Below, piece after piece: positions 1-9,000 of a DNA stretch of 64,000 nucleotides. Both the position numbers and the translations under genes were made by a program. The stretch is from Zobellella iuensis (GTDB lineage: Bacteria > Pseudomonadota > Gammaproteobacteria > Enterobacterales > Aeromonadaceae). Positions within the stretch are counted from its first letter, which is position 1. Each line of letters opens with the position of its first letter. The notes under the pieces are model-generated. The model was not told the DNA's origin, searched no databases, and saw nothing but the letters and a program-made list of their open reading frames with translations. Location of the stretch: assembly GCF_016746085.1 (NCBI RefSeq), contig NZ_JAERTZ010000008.1:1-64000 (forward strand). The letters are read 5' to 3'.

Positions 1-115
1 GGTAAGAAAAGAGCTTGGCGGCCATGAGTATGGTGCACCAAGCCCGTGTAAAAATATGAAAAATGTCAACAAAAACTTGTGACTAAAAGCCAGGCTGGAA
101 GCTGGAAGAGTATGC

Positions 116-146
116 TCCGGCTCTCATGTCATGCGTGAGAGCCGGA
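116..146. repeat. Inverted repeat (11-bp stem, 9-nt loop)
   Basis: TCCGGCTCTCA at 116-126 pairs perfectly with TGAGAGCCGGA at 136-146. No run of T follows on either side, so an intrinsic terminator is not supported. It may be part of the dispersed repeat neighbourhood that continues to 239. Confidence 0.5.
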
Positions 147-173
147 TCCTGACAATGCGCCGGAGCAATAGGT

Positions 174-239
174 GGTCACTCCCGCGAAGGCGGGAGTCCG
201 GTGCACCATGCCATGGACCACCGCCTTCGCGGAGGTGAC
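174..239. repeat. REP-like palindromic element, copy 1
   Basis: About 66 bp made of two hairpins: CTCCCGCGAAGGCGGGAG on the left arm and CCGCCTTCGCGG on the right arm, bounded by GTCAC and GTGAC. The same arrangement, with a different centre, occurs at 56302-56368. This is the usual form of short dispersed palindromic repeats in proteobacterial intergenic DNA. Confidence 0.75.
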
Positions 240-295
240 GAATACGAAACAACGGTGCAGGCGAAGAACCAAATATATGGCTTCTTCACGCCCTA

Positions 296-1732
296 TCAGG
301 CGACCGCCAGGGCCACGGTGTCGGCGTGGGTCTGCACCAGCTCGTCGTGCAGGGAGACCACCGCCTGCTCGTAGTATTCGTCGTCCACGATAAACTGCAT
401 TTCCACCGCCCGCAGCGACTGGTGCACCGCCCGTACCGGCACGTCCGCCCGGTTCAGGGCCCCCACCGAGCGGGCCAGCAGGCCGGGCATGCTCATGTCG
501 CTGCCCACCGCCGATACCAGCGACACCTTGTGGGTGTTGACCTCGGCATTTTCGAACCGGCGCTGCAGCGAAGCGACCAGGCGACGCACCTGCTTGCGGT
601 TGCCGGCCACATAATAGGTCAGGGTGTTGGCGTTCATGTCCTTGGCCACCAGGTTGAGCTGCATCTTGTCCAGCTCATCGGTAAAGCCCTCGGCATAGTG
701 CGACACCCGCCCCACCATGTCCTGATCGAACAGCTCCACCGCAAACAGGTTGCGACGGCCGGCCACCATCTCCACGCAGGGCGAAGGGCTGCGGTAATCG
801 GTGGTGATCAGGGTGCCTTCGTGCTCCGGTTCAAAGGTGTTGCGCACCCGCAGCGGAATATCCTGCTGGCGCAGTCCCTTGGCGGCCTGGGGGTGAATGG
901 CCTCCATGCCGAGGTTGGACAGCTGGTCGGTCACGTCGTAGTTGGTGCGGCCGATGGGAATGACCTGATCCTCCCCCGCCAGGCGCGGATCGGCGCTGCT
1001 CAGGTGGTATTCCTTGTGGATGACGGCCTCGCGCGCGCCGCTGAGCACCGCCAGCCGGCTGAAGGTCATCTCGCTGTAGCCCCGGTCGAAACTGCTCATC
1101 AGCCCTTCCTTGCAGTGGGCATAACCGGTGACCACCGGCAGCTGGCTGGCCAGCTCCACCCGGGCCAGGGCCTGGCGGAGCACCTCGTCCAGCGGCAGCG
1201 CCTCGTCGGTGCGCCAGCCGGTCAGATCCATCAATACCGCGTTGACCCCACTCTGGCGCAGGTAGAGCACCAGGTTGTGGGCGCTGTGGGCCTCGCCCAT
1301 GGCCGCCAGCAGTTCGCGGATGGTCTGCAACTGTTCGGCCAGCTGGAACTGGCCGAAGGCGCACACCCGGCGCAGGTGATGCAGACAGTCGCGAATGCCG
1401 GCGATACGCTCGTTGAGGAAGGCGTCCGCCAGCATCCGCTCCGGGGTGGCGCCGAACATCTCTTCATTGATCTGGGCCATGCGCTGGCTGACGTTGTCGA
1501 GCGCCTGCTCCCAGGCGCCGTCGTCCTCCGCATCCGCATAGGTGGCGTACACCCCCGGCGCGCCGGTGCGCTTGCACTCGAGCAGGCCGTCGGTAATGCC
1601 GCCGAAGGCCGACACCACCAGCATGCGCCGGTAGTAGTCGCCGTTGTCGCGGTTGTGCAGCACTATGTTGTCCCGCACCGCCCGGTACTGGCTCATGGAG
1701 GTGCCGCCGATCTTTTCTACCGTGTGTACCAC
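296..1732 (-). CDS. ask: Aspartate kinase of the ectoine pathway
   Basis: A 478-aa aspartate kinase that phosphorylates L-aspartate as the first step toward aspartate semialdehyde, the ectoine precursor. The N-terminus carries the kinase motif KIGGTSMS at residues 7-14, and the C-terminus has ACT-like regulatory sequence. It is last in an ectA-ectB-ectC-ask operon, the arrangement known for dedicated Ask_Ect enzymes, which are thought to escape normal feedback control. The start is GTG at 1732, chosen because GGGAG lies five bases upstream and no suitable ATG exists. Two hairpins (1782-1848) separate it from ectC. Confidence 0.93.
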   Translation of the reverse strand: MVHTVEKIGGTSMSQYRAVRDNIVLHNRDNGDYYRRMLVVSAFGGITDGLLECKRTGAPGVYATYADAEDDGAWEQALDNVSQRMAQINEEMFGATPERMLADAFLNERIAGIRDCLHHLRRVCAFGQFQLAEQLQTIRELLAAMGEAHSAHNLVLYLRQSGVNAVLMDLTGWRTDEALPLDEVLRQALARVELASQLPVVTGYAHCKEGLMSSFDRGYSEMTFSRLAVLSGAREAVIHKEYHLSSADPRLAGEDQVIPIGRTNYDVTDQLSNLGMEAIHPQAAKGLRQQDIPLRVRNTFEPEHEGTLITTDYRSPSPCVEMVAGRRNLFAVELFDQDMVGRVSHYAEGFTDELDKMQLNLVAKDMNANTLTYYVAGNRKQVRRLVASLQRRFENAEVNTHKVSLVSAVGSDMSMPGLLARSVGALNRADVPVRAVHQSLRAVEMQFIVDDEYYEQAVVSLHDELVQTHADTVALAVA

Positions 1733-1781
1733 AATGACTCCCGTTTGTTCTTTTATATGACGTTGGTAGCTGCGGGTCGCA

Positions 1782-1849
1782 CATTTTCAGTGGGCCTGGG
1801 GATGCCCCTGCCCAGTGAAAATGTCCGTAGCGGGGGCCGGAGCCCCCGT
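1782..1849 (-). promoter_or_regulatory. Two intercistronic hairpins between ectC and ask
   Basis: CATTTTCAGTGGGC (1782-1795) pairs with 1810-1823 with one mismatch. A second stem, CGGGGGC (1831-1837) with GCCCCCG (1842-1848), follows with loop CGGA. Neither has a T-tract on the minus strand. They could stabilise the ectABC message or partly reduce ask expression; this is inference. Confidence 0.5.
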
Positions 1850-1855
1850 TCAGCC

Positions 1856-2263
1856 TCAGTTGCCGGCGGTTTCTGTTTCCAGCGGGTAGACACCATCGGC
1901 GTCGTGCACTTCCTTGCCGGTGAGCGGCGGGTTGAACACGCAGGCCAGTTTCATGTCTTCACTGCCGCCACGCAGCAGGTGCTCGTCGTGCTGATCCAGG
2001 ATATACAGGGTGCCGGGCGCGATGGGATAGACCTTGCCGTCGGCCAGGGTTTCGATCTCGCCGTTACCGCTCATGCAGTACACCGACTCCAGGTGGTTCT
2101 GGTAATGGATGTGGGTTTCGGTATCGGCATAGATGGTCGTGATATGGAACGAAAAGCCCATATTGTCGCTTTTCAGCAGCATCCGGGTGCTTTCCCAGGT
2201 GCCGGTCTCGGATGTTACCCGACGCTCGCTTTGTTCACATTCGGCAAGAGTACGTACGATCAT
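1856..2263 (-). CDS. ectC: L-ectoine synthase
   Basis: A 135-aa cupin enzyme that cyclises N-gamma-acetyl-L-2,4-diaminobutyrate to ectoine, the last biosynthetic step. It shows the family sequence [20 protein letters not shown] and the later [13 protein letters not shown], which line the cupin metal and substrate pocket. The start is ATG at 2263, preceded by AAGGAAA; an upstream extension to 2293 has no ribosome-binding site. It lies 49 bp downstream of ectB on the same strand. Length matches the family (about 130 aa). Confidence 0.96.
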   Translation of the reverse strand: MIVRTLAECEQSERRVTSETGTWESTRMLLKSDNMGFSFHITTIYADTETHIHYQNHLESVYCMSGNGEIETLADGKVYPIAPGTLYILDQHDEHLLRGGSEDMKLACVFNPPLTGKEVHDADGVYPLETETAGN

Positions 2264-2312
2264 GCGGTTTCCTTTCTGTTCTGAATTAAACATCTGATGG
2301 CGGGCCGTAAAC

Positions 2313-3584
2313 TCAGGACGCCTTGCTCAGCCGCTCGCCGGCGGTCTCGTCGACGGCCTGCTCCAGCCAGTCCAGCCCCTGGGTCAGCTCGGCTTCGGTA
2401 ATGACGAGCGGACACAGGCACTTGACCACTTCATCATCGGGACCGGCGGTTTCGATAACCAGGCCGCGCTCGAACGCCTTGGCGGTGATGACCCCGGCGA
2501 TGTCGCCGCTCGCACAGGCGATGCCCTGCATCATGCCCCGGCCCTTCACCTTGTCGAACAGCCGCGGGTGTTTGTCCACCATGGCCTGCAGGCGGCGGCT
2601 CAGCAGCTCGCCCTTGGCCTTCACCTCGAGGGCGAAGGCGTCGTCCCGCCAGAAGGTTTCCAGTGCCTTGCGGGCGGTAACAAAGGCATGGTTGTTGCCG
2701 CGGAAGGTACCGTTATGCTCGCCCGGCTCCCACTGGTCCAGTTCGGGGCGCATCAGCACCAGCGCAAAGGGCAGGCCCATGCCGCTCAGCGATTTGGACA
2801 GGGTAATGATGTCCGGCTTGATGCCGGCGGGCTCGAAGCTGAAGAAGGTGCCGGTGCGGCCGCAGCCGGCCTGGATATCGTCGGCGATCATCAGGATGTC
2901 GTGCCGGCGGCAGAGGCGTTCCAGGCGCTGCAGCCATTCGACAGAGGCAACGTTCAAACCGCCCTCGCCCTGCACCACCTCGAACAGCACCGCGGCCGGC
3001 TTGTCCAGGCCGCTGGAATTGTCGTTCAGCATGGTTTCGAACAGCAGCAGGCTGTCTTCGCCGGCGCCGGGGTAGCCGTCGTAGGGCAGGCGGCTCACGT
3101 TGGCCAGCACGGTGCCGGCACCGCCGCGGTGATGCTGGTTGCCGGTGGCGGCCAGGGCGCCCAGGCTGACGCCGTGGAAACCGTTGGTGAAGGCCACGAT
3201 GTTCTCCCGGCCGGTCACCTTGCGCGCCAGCTTCATCGCCGCCTCCACCGCGTTGGTGCCGGTGGGGCCGGTAAACTGGGCTACGTGCTCCATGTCGCGC
3301 GGCTTGAGGATGATGTCCTGCAATGCACTCAGGAAGGCCGCCTTGGCGGAGGTGTGCATATCCAGGCCGTGGGCGATGCCGTCGGCCTGGATATACTCAA
3401 TCAATGCCGCTTTCAGGACGGGATGGTTATGGCCGTAGTTCAGGGTGCCGGCGCCGGCCAGGAAGTCCAGGTAGCGCTTGCCGCCTTGGTCGTGCAACCA
3501 CACCCCCCGGGCCTGGTTGAACACCACCGGAAAAGAGCGGGCGTAGCTTTGTACACTGGATTCCATTACATCAAAAATACTCAT
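2313..3584 (-). CDS. ectB: Diaminobutyrate-2-oxoglutarate transaminase (ectoine pathway)
   Basis: A 423-aa class III PLP aminotransferase that transfers the amino group of glutamate to aspartate semialdehyde to give L-2,4-diaminobutyrate. Visible motifs are the cofactor-binding [13 protein letters not shown], the aspartate in [13 protein letters not shown], and the probable PLP lysine in [10 protein letters not shown]. The start ATG at 3584 has AAGGAG seven bases upstream. It is the second gene of ectABC-ask. Length is typical of EctB (about 420 aa). Confidence 0.96.
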   Translation of the reverse strand: MSIFDVMESSVQSYARSFPVVFNQARGVWLHDQGGKRYLDFLAGAGTLNYGHNHPVLKAALIEYIQADGIAHGLDMHTSAKAAFLSALQDIILKPRDMEHVAQFTGPTGTNAVEAAMKLARKVTGRENIVAFTNGFHGVSLGALAATGNQHHRGGAGTVLANVSRLPYDGYPGAGEDSLLLFETMLNDNSSGLDKPAAVLFEVVQGEGGLNVASVEWLQRLERLCRRHDILMIADDIQAGCGRTGTFFSFEPAGIKPDIITLSKSLSGMGLPFALVLMRPELDQWEPGEHNGTFRGNNHAFVTARKALETFWRDDAFALEVKAKGELLSRRLQAMVDKHPRLFDKVKGRGMMQGIACASGDIAGVITAKAFERGLVIETAGPDDEVVKCLCPLVITEAELTQGLDWLEQAVDETAGERLSKAS

Positions 3585-3652
3585 CTCGACTCCTTAAAGT
3601 CCCGAGTTCAAATCTAAACATCGAAAATAACGCGAACGGATGGCTGACCGGG

Positions 3653-4174
3653 TCAGCCGAGGGCGATGCGGTAGAGGATTTCGCTGCTGCTGTTGCCGTT
3701 GAAGTGGCGTTGTTGATCGAAGAGCACATGACGCCCGCCCTGGCCCTTGCCCCGGTTGCGGGCCAGGCTCTCGAACAGCGCCCAGGAAGGGGCGTTGTCG
3801 GCGGTGATGGTGGTCTCGACATGGGTGACGCCCTCGCAGGCGGCAGAGCCCAGTATGGTCTCGAGCAGGGTGCGGGCCAGGCCTTCGCCGCGGGCGCGCT
3901 TATCTATGGCTACCTGCCACACAAAAAGGGTGTTTGGCTCTGAGGGCTTGCGGTAGGCAGAGATAAACCCCAGCAAACTGCCGTCTTCTTCGTCTTCGGC
4001 CAGCATGCAGGTGTCGGCAAAATGCAGACATTGCAGCAGGTTGCAATAGGTTGAGTTGGTGTCCAGCGGTTTGCAGCGGGCGATCAGGCGATTCACCTGG
4101 TAACCGTCGGTAGACTTGGGGTGGCGCAACAGCAGTTGCAGCTCAACAGTAGTATCCGTGTCCATGCTCATCAT
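3653..4174 (-). CDS. ectA: L-2,4-diaminobutyrate acetyltransferase
   Basis: A 173-aa GNAT-fold acetyltransferase that acetylates the gamma-amino group of diaminobutyrate using acetyl-CoA. The acetyl-CoA loop reads IDKRARGEGLARTLLE, and the N-terminal VNRLIARCKPLDTNSTYCNL is the conserved substrate region of EctA. Three in-frame ATGs lie at 4174, 4171 and 4165 and no strong Shine-Dalgarno precedes any, so the exact start is open. It is the first gene of the ectoine operon. The upstream AT-rich stretch (4175-4280) probably holds the promoter, but I could not assign boxes with confidence. Confidence 0.94.
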   Translation of the reverse strand: MMSMDTDTTVELQLLLRHPKSTDGYQVNRLIARCKPLDTNSTYCNLLQCLHFADTCMLAEDEEDGSLLGFISAYRKPSEPNTLFVWQVAIDKRARGEGLARTLLETILGSAACEGVTHVETTITADNAPSWALFESLARNRGKGQGGRHVLFDQQRHFNGNSSSEILYRIALG

Positions 4175-4486
4175 TTATGGGCCTAATCAGTTTTAGTTAG
4201 TAGGCGAAGTAAAAATCCTTTATTAACCTAACAAACCATTGATAAATTGCAAGCCGATCGCCGTTAAATTAATTTGAACAGCATTCATTTTAGCATTTCA
4301 TTCTGATTTAAAAAGCGAGCAATAACCCCCTTGAAGCCCCTGCTGATACGCCCCTCCCCGCCCGGCCACCCGCCGCATGGCAGAAAATTAATGGCCGCTC
4401 CGGGCCCGCGCCGGTGGCAGCTGCTACTATGAATGCAGCGGCGATGCTGTTGTCGCCGCGCTGTCAGACCAACACGGAAATACACT

Positions 4487-4696
4487 ATGAGCACCAAAGA
4501 AACAGGGACCGTAAAATGGTTCAACGAGGAAAAAGGCTTTGGATTCATCTCCCGCGCTTCGGGAGCGGATCTGTTCGTGCACTTCTCCTCCATACAGGGT
4601 GATGGTTTTAAAACCCTCAAAGAGGGCCAGCCGGTCAGCTTTGTGGTCACCCAGGGCAAAAAAGGACCACAGGCTGAAGAAGTGGAACTGATTTGA
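4487..4696 (+). CDS. Cold-shock domain protein (CspA family)
   Basis: A 69-aa single cold-shock domain that binds single-stranded RNA/DNA. RNP1 is KGFGFIS and RNP2 is DLFVHFS; the opening [13 protein letters not shown] is characteristic. The start is ATG at 4487; the longer frame upstream is rich in Cys and Arg and is not part of the protein. It is monocistronic. A GC-rich hairpin at 4706-4725 just after the stop may end the transcript. Which Csp paralogue this is cannot be told from sequence alone. Confidence 0.95.
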   Translation: MSTKETGTVKWFNEEKGFGFISRASGADLFVHFSSIQGDGFKTLKEGQPVSFVVTQGKKGPQAEEVELI

Positions 4697-5068
4697 TCCC
4701 AAGCAGGCGGCACAGCGGTGCCGCCCAGCCCATGGGTTGACAATCCGAACCGGGCCGAGGGATACCTGCGAAGACGCATGACCGACGCCGTGATTGCCGC
4801 CTAAAATCGATGAATAACAGGCTTCTAGCACTAAAACTCACGATACCCCGCCATCTTCCGAGCAGGCCCACCACCACGGCAGGAGCCGACCTGCAGGCCA
4901 GGCAGCCGCTTGGTGACCGCCTTTCCCCGCGTGAAATTCGAGCAGGAGCATGCCAAAAAACATCCATGCAAAGATTTTTAATGACTTGTGAAAAAAATTG
5001 ATTTTGCGTCCCGGCATGCGGTGCCATACTTTCCGCGATCTATAGAGCCACTTAGAGTGAGAGTGAAT
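4697..5068 (+). other. 372-bp intergenic region between csp gene and maoP
   Basis: It contains a perfect 8-bp-stem hairpin (4706-4713/4718-4725) just after the cold-shock gene. A consensus -35 box TTGACA lies at 4737-4742, followed 17 bases later by GGATAC, which could be a weak promoter for a small RNA or a longer maoP leader. The open frame at 4810-5001 lacks a ribosome-binding site and protein-like composition. Closer to maoP, CATACT (5025-5030) could be a -10 box. Confidence 0.4.
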
Positions 5069-5407
5069 ATGAGCTTTGAGTCACCCAAGCCTTTTCAGGA
5101 CTTCGCCCACTTCCCTCGCGGGTTGCGTCGTTGTGGCGAGTTTACGGTGGCGGAAGCCCAATTGCTTGAGCAATGCGGCCATGCCATGCTGGGGTTGTAT
5201 ACCGGACAGCAGGCACCGGCCACCGATGAAGAGCAACGTTTTATCGAGCAGGTTCAACAAGGGGTAGCCCCGGAAAGCCGCCATGCCAAAGTCTGGCTGA
5301 AGTACCTGAAGGTCATAGGTCCCAAGCGCGTACACCGCCTGTGTACCCCCATGGCATCAGGCAGCGGCGACGAAGACTACGAGCCGGTAGAAGACACCGC
5401 CGATTAA
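5069..5407 (+). CDS. maoP: MaoP/YifE-family protein (DUF413)
   Basis: A 112-aa protein of the DUF413 family. In E. coli the family member MaoP (YifE) acts with the maoS DNA site to limit the range of Ter macrodomain organisation by MatP. Family features seen are FPRGLRRCGEFTVAEAQLLE near the N-terminus, LYTGQQAP in the middle and VWLKYLKVIGPKRVHRLC toward the end, followed by an acidic tail. The start is ATG at 5069, where homology begins; the upstream frame from 4988 is leader. It is monocistronic, with an intrinsic terminator at 5418-5444. No maoS-like site was identified by eye. Confidence 0.85.
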   Translation: MSFESPKPFQDFAHFPRGLRRCGEFTVAEAQLLEQCGHAMLGLYTGQQAPATDEEQRFIEQVQQGVAPESRHAKVWLKYLKVIGPKRVHRLCTPMASGSGDEDYEPVEDTAD

Positions 5408-5417
5408 CTCCCTGACC

Positions 5418-5444
5418 AAGGCCGGATCACTTCCGGCCTTTTTG
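5418..5444 (+). terminator. Intrinsic terminator of maoP
   Basis: AAGGCCGGA (5418-5426) pairs perfectly with TCCGGCCTT (5432-5440) around a 5-nt loop, and the run of T continues to 5443. It lies 10 bp after the maoP stop. Confidence 0.93.
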
Positions 5445-5585
5445 TTGGAGCCCGGCGCAGGGCAATCAGGATAAAACGCCGGCAGTCGTGGTGTTCTCCC
5501 CGGTTTCCGTTTCATCTTGGCTTGGGTTCACCGCCCCGCTCACGCATAATGGCCCATCCGTAAAGGCAGATGCATCAGAACCATT

Positions 5586-7004
5586 ATGAGCGAACAGGCG
5601 CAGCCCACTTTCTACTTTCACGACTACGAAACGGCCGGGATCAGTCCGTCCCTGGACAGGCCGGTGCAGTTTGCCGGCATTCGTACCGATGCCGAGCTGA
5701 ACGAAATCGGCGAGCCGGTGATGTTCTACTGCCGGCTGCCCAGTGACTACCTGCCCTCCCCCGAAGCGACGCTGATCACCGGCATCACCCCGCAGAAGGC
5801 CCAGCAGGAAGGGCGGTGCGAAGCCGACTTTATCGCCCGCATCCACGACGAGTTCAGCAAAGCCAACACCTGCATCCTCGGCTACAACAATATCCGCTTC
5901 GACGATGAAGTCACCCGCCACACCCTGTACCGCAACTTTTACGACCCTTACGCCTACAGCTGGCAGCAAGGCAATTCCCGCTGGGATCTGCTGGACGTGG
6001 TGCGCGCCTTCTACGCCCTGCGCCCGGAGGGCATCCACTGGCCGGAAGACGAGGACGGCAAACCCAGCTTCAAGCTGGAACGGCTGACCGCGGCCAACGG
6101 CATCGACCACGGCAACGCCCACGACGCCTTGGCCGACGTGCGTGCCACCATTGCCCTGGCCCGGCTGTTGCGCCAGGCCCAGCCCAAGCTGTTCGACTAT
6201 CTGTTCGAGCTGCGCAACAAGCACAAGGTGAAGGCGCTGATCGACGTGATCGGCAACAAGCCCCTGGTGCATGTGTCCGGCATGTTCTCGGCCTGGCAGG
6301 GCTGCGCCAGCTGGATTGCGCCCCTGGCCTGGCACCCGGACAACGCCAACGCGGTGATTTGCGTCAACCTGGCGATGGATCTGAGCCCCCTGCTGGAGCT
6401 GGACGTGGAACAGCTGCGCGAGCGGCTCTATACCCGGCGGGAAGATCTGGGCGAGCTGGCCCCGGTGCCGGTGAAGCTGGTGCACATCAACAAGTGCCCG
6501 GTGCTGGCCAAGGCGGCGGCCCTCACCGAGCAACGGGCCGACCAGCTCGGTATCGATCGCGTCCGCTGCCGCCAGAGCCTGGATCTGCTGCGCCGCCACC
6601 CGGAAATCCGCGCCAAGCTGGTGGAGCTGTACCAGCAGGAGCGGGAGTTCGCCCCGGTGACCGATGTGGACGCGGCCCTGTATCAGGGCGGCTTTTTCAA
6701 CGACGCCGACAAGGCCGCCATGGCCATGGTGCGCGCCAGCCGCCCCGAGGTGCTGGCCACCCTGCCGCTGCAGTTCAACGATGCCCGCCTGCCCGAGTTG
6801 CTGTTCCGTTACCGGGCGCGCAACTATCCCCATACCCTGAATGAACAGGAATGGCAGCGCTGGCGGTTGCACTGCCAGGACCGGCTGCAGGCCCAGGCCG
6901 AACCCTATATGCACCGACTGGAACAATTGGTGATCGAGCATCAGGATGATGAACGCAAGCTGGCCCTGCTGCAGGCGGTGGCCCGTTACGTGCAATCCCT
7001 GTAA
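5586..7004 (+). CDS. sbcB: Exodeoxyribonuclease I
   Basis: A 472-aa 3'-5' single-strand DNA exonuclease (ExoI) acting in recombination and mismatch repair. The DEDDh exonuclease motif I is HDYETAG (Asp13, Glu15), and HDALADVRATIALA carries the late histidine/aspartate motif. The C-terminal half contains the ExoI-specific SH3-like and helical regions. Length matches E. coli ExoI (475 aa). The start ATG at 5586 precedes the motif by the usual distance. The cidA/lrgA-like gene begins 10 bp after its stop, so cotranscription is possible. Confidence 0.96.
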   Translation: MSEQAQPTFYFHDYETAGISPSLDRPVQFAGIRTDAELNEIGEPVMFYCRLPSDYLPSPEATLITGITPQKAQQEGRCEADFIARIHDEFSKANTCILGYNNIRFDDEVTRHTLYRNFYDPYAYSWQQGNSRWDLLDVVRAFYALRPEGIHWPEDEDGKPSFKLERLTAANGIDHGNAHDALADVRATIALARLLRQAQPKLFDYLFELRNKHKVKALIDVIGNKPLVHVSGMFSAWQGCASWIAPLAWHPDNANAVICVNLAMDLSPLLELDVEQLRERLYTRREDLGELAPVPVKLVHINKCPVLAKAAALTEQRADQLGIDRVRCRQSLDLLRRHPEIRAKLVELYQQEREFAPVTDVDAALYQGGFFNDADKAAMAMVRASRPEVLATLPLQFNDARLPELLFRYRARNYPHTLNEQEWQRWRLHCQDRLQAQAEPYMHRLEQLVIEHQDDERKLALLQAVARYVQSL

Positions 7005-7014
7005 GGGTCACGCC

Positions 7015-7353
7015 ATGAAACTGATACGCGACTTTGCGCTGATCCTGGCCTGCCTGCTGGTGGGCAAGGGCCTCGCCGCCCTGCTGCCCTTTGCCTTTCC
7101 GGGCAGCATACTCGGCCTGTTCCTGCTGTTTTTGCTGCTGAGTACCCAGCTGATCCCGCTGGCCTGGATCCATGACGGCGGCCAGCTGATCCTGCGCCAC
7201 ATGGCGCTGCTGTTCATTCCGGTGGCGGCCGGCCTGCTCGGCTATGTGGACGTGCTGAGCCAGGGCCTGGGGCTTATCATCGGCTCGGCCCTGAGCGGCC
7301 TGGTGCTGATCCTGCTGGTGGTGGGCCGGCTCTACCAGAGGATGCAGCCATGA
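7015..7353 (+). CDS. CidA/LrgA-family holin-like membrane protein
   Basis: A 112-aa inner-membrane protein with about four hydrophobic segments and the family sequence FPGSILGLFLLFLLL. CidA/LrgA proteins are holin-like and, with their LrgB/CidB partners, have been linked to control of murein hydrolases and to small-metabolite transport. The start is ATG at 7015; the upstream frame lies in sbcB. Its stop overlaps the start of the LrgB-like gene by four bases (ATGATG), which indicates translational coupling. Confidence 0.9.
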   Translation: MKLIRDFALILACLLVGKGLAALLPFAFPGSILGLFLLFLLLSTQLIPLAWIHDGGQLILRHMALLFIPVAAGLLGYVDVLSQGLGLIIGSALSGLVLILLVVGRLYQRMQP

Positions 7354-8039
7354 TGCTCTGGCTCGCCATACCGCTGACCGCCCTGCTCTACCTGCTGGTC
7401 AAGAAACTGGCCCGCCGGCTGAAAAGCCCGCTTATCAACCCCATACTGCTGCCGGCACTCGCCATCATCGGCCTGCTGCTGCTCACCGGCCAGGATCCCG
7501 CCGATTACCAGGCCGGCACCCGGCCGCTCAGCCTGCTGCTGGAACTGGCGGTGGTGGCCTTTGCCCTGCCGCTCTACCAGCAGGCGGCCAAAATTCGCCG
7601 CCAGTGGTGGCCCATACTGCTGTGCTGCAGCCTGTCGGTGCTGATCTCGGTGGGCACCACCCTGCTGATCGGCGCCCTGGTGCACGCCAACCCGGCGCTG
7701 TTGGCCTCCATCGCCACCAAGTCCATCACCACTCCCCTGGCCATGAGCGTAAGCCAGGCCATGGGCGGCATTCCGGCCATCGCCGCCGGCCTGGTGATCA
7801 TCGTCGGCATGATGGGCGCCATCCTCGGTTTTCCGCTGATGCGGCTGGCGGGTATCCACCATCCGGAAGCCCAGGGCCTGGCCATGGGCGCCGGCGCCCA
7901 TGCCATAGGTACCGGCGCCGCCGCCGAGGTGGGCGCGGTGCAGGGCGCTTTTTCCTCCCTGGCCATGGTGGTGTGCGGCATCGCCACCGCCGTGCTGGCC
8001 CCGCCGCTGTTTCATCTGTACCTTTGGTTCATGTCCTGA
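7350..8039 (+). CDS. LrgB/CidB-family membrane protein
   Basis: A 229-aa polytopic membrane protein, partner of the preceding CidA/LrgA-like gene. Family signatures include LASIATKSITTPLAMSVSQA and the glycine-rich GAGAHAIGTGAAAEVGAVQG near the C-terminus. E. coli YohK is the corresponding protein, and there yohJ-yohK sit directly upstream of cdd, exactly as here. That context favours a role with nucleoside or pyruvate-type transport rather than lysis, but this is inference. Confidence 0.93.
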   Translation: MMLWLAIPLTALLYLLVKKLARRLKSPLINPILLPALAIIGLLLLTGQDPADYQAGTRPLSLLLELAVVAFALPLYQQAAKIRRQWWPILLCCSLSVLISVGTTLLIGALVHANPALLASIATKSITTPLAMSVSQAMGGIPAIAAGLVIIVGMMGAILGFPLMRLAGIHHPEAQGLAMGAGAHAIGTGAAAEVGAVQGAFSSLAMVVCGIATAVLAPPLFHLYLWFMS

Positions 8040-8059
8040 GTCCCACTAAGGAGGCTGTG

Positions 8060-8896
8060 ATGGCCCAACCCCTCGACAAGGCACTGCAACAACTGCAACT
8101 CGATACCCTCTGCCGCTTCAGCCCGGCGCAGATAGACGCCCTGCAACAGGCCACCGGCCTCGGGCAGGAGGAGCTGGCCCTGGCCCTGCTGCCCCTGGCC
8201 CAGCGAAAAGCACAGCCAACGGTGTCCGGCTTCCGGGTCGGCGCCCTGGCGGTGGCCGGCTCCGGGTACTGGTACCTGGGTGCCAACCTGGAAGTGGACG
8301 GCCTGCCGCTCAACCATTCCCTGCACGCCGAGCAATCCGCCATCGGCCACGCCGCCCTCTGGGGGGAAAGCCGCATCGACCAGGTGGTGGTCACCGCCAG
8401 CCCCTGCGGCCATTGCCGCCAGTTTATGAACGAGCTGAACCAGGACAGCCTGGCCATCGTCCTTCCCGAGAGGCGCCAGAGCCTGGCCGAGCTGCTGCCC
8501 CACGCCTTCGGCCCGGCGGATCTGGGCATCGACGGCGGCATGCTCACCGCGCCCGCCGGCAGCCTCGCCTTCGATACCGAAGACCCGCTGATCCTGGCTG
8601 CGCTGGCCGAGGCCAACGCCAGCTACGCCCCCTACAGCCAGAACCGGGCCGGGGTGGCGCTGCTGCTGGACGACGGCCGCGTCTGCCGCGGCCGCTACCT
8701 GGAAAATGCCGCCTTCAACCCAAGCCTGAGCCCCATGCAGCTGGCCCTGAGCCAGGTGCTGCTGCAGGGCGCAACGCCGGCACGGATCCGCCAGGCGGTG
8801 ATGGTGGAAGCCGCGGCCGGCATCCGTCAGCACGACACCGCCGCCCAGACCCTGGCCCGGCTCAGCCCCGTCGCCCTCTACAGCCTGGTGATTTAG
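8060..8896 (+). CDS. cdd: Cytidine deaminase
   Basis: A 278-aa dimeric-type cytidine deaminase converting (deoxy)cytidine to (deoxy)uridine with zinc. The active site shows HAEQSAI (zinc His and catalytic Glu) and SPCGHCRQF (two zinc cysteines). A second, degenerate deaminase-like domain follows, as in the 294-aa E. coli enzyme. The start is ATG at 8060 with AGGAGG nine bases upstream. It follows the LrgB-like gene by 20 bp in the same yohJ-yohK-cdd order seen in enterics. Confidence 0.96.
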   Translation: MAQPLDKALQQLQLDTLCRFSPAQIDALQQATGLGQEELALALLPLAQRKAQPTVSGFRVGALAVAGSGYWYLGANLEVDGLPLNHSLHAEQSAIGHAALWGESRIDQVVVTASPCGHCRQFMNELNQDSLAIVLPERRQSLAELLPHAFGPADLGIDGGMLTAPAGSLAFDTEDPLILAALAEANASYAPYSQNRAGVALLLDDGRVCRGRYLENAAFNPSLSPMQLALSQVLLQGATPARIRQAVMVEAAAGIRQHDTAAQTLARLSPVALYSLVI

Positions 8897-9000
8897 CGCC
8901 TGCGACCTTTGGCTAATGGCCGGGCGGGCGCCCGGCCGGCTACACTGAGTGCAACATATTGCTAACACAAGGGCGCCGAGCGGTGCCGGAAAGGAGCGCC

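Larger units (their letters stand above)
1..295. other. Non-coding left edge upstream of the ectoine operon end
   Basis: No convincing gene. It holds a copy of the GGAAGCT-type repeat at 94-108 (the motif forming the tandem array near 10.1 kb), a perfect 11-bp inverted repeat at 116-126/136-146 with a 9-nt loop and no T-tract, and a REP-like palindromic element at 174-239. Short open frames here overlap these repeats and have no protein-like character. Confidence 0.6.

Noticed and set aside
116-146. Intrinsic terminator at the left edge
   Set aside because: Good stem but no T-tract on either strand.
326-2284. 652-codon open frame on the plus strand over the ectoine genes
   Set aside because: Antisense to ask and ectC, His/Gln/Gly-rich as expected from reversed GC-rich codons, no ribosome-binding site, no known fold.
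4810-5001. 63-codon gene upstream of maoP
   Set aside because: No ribosome-binding site or recognisable features; probably leader sequence.
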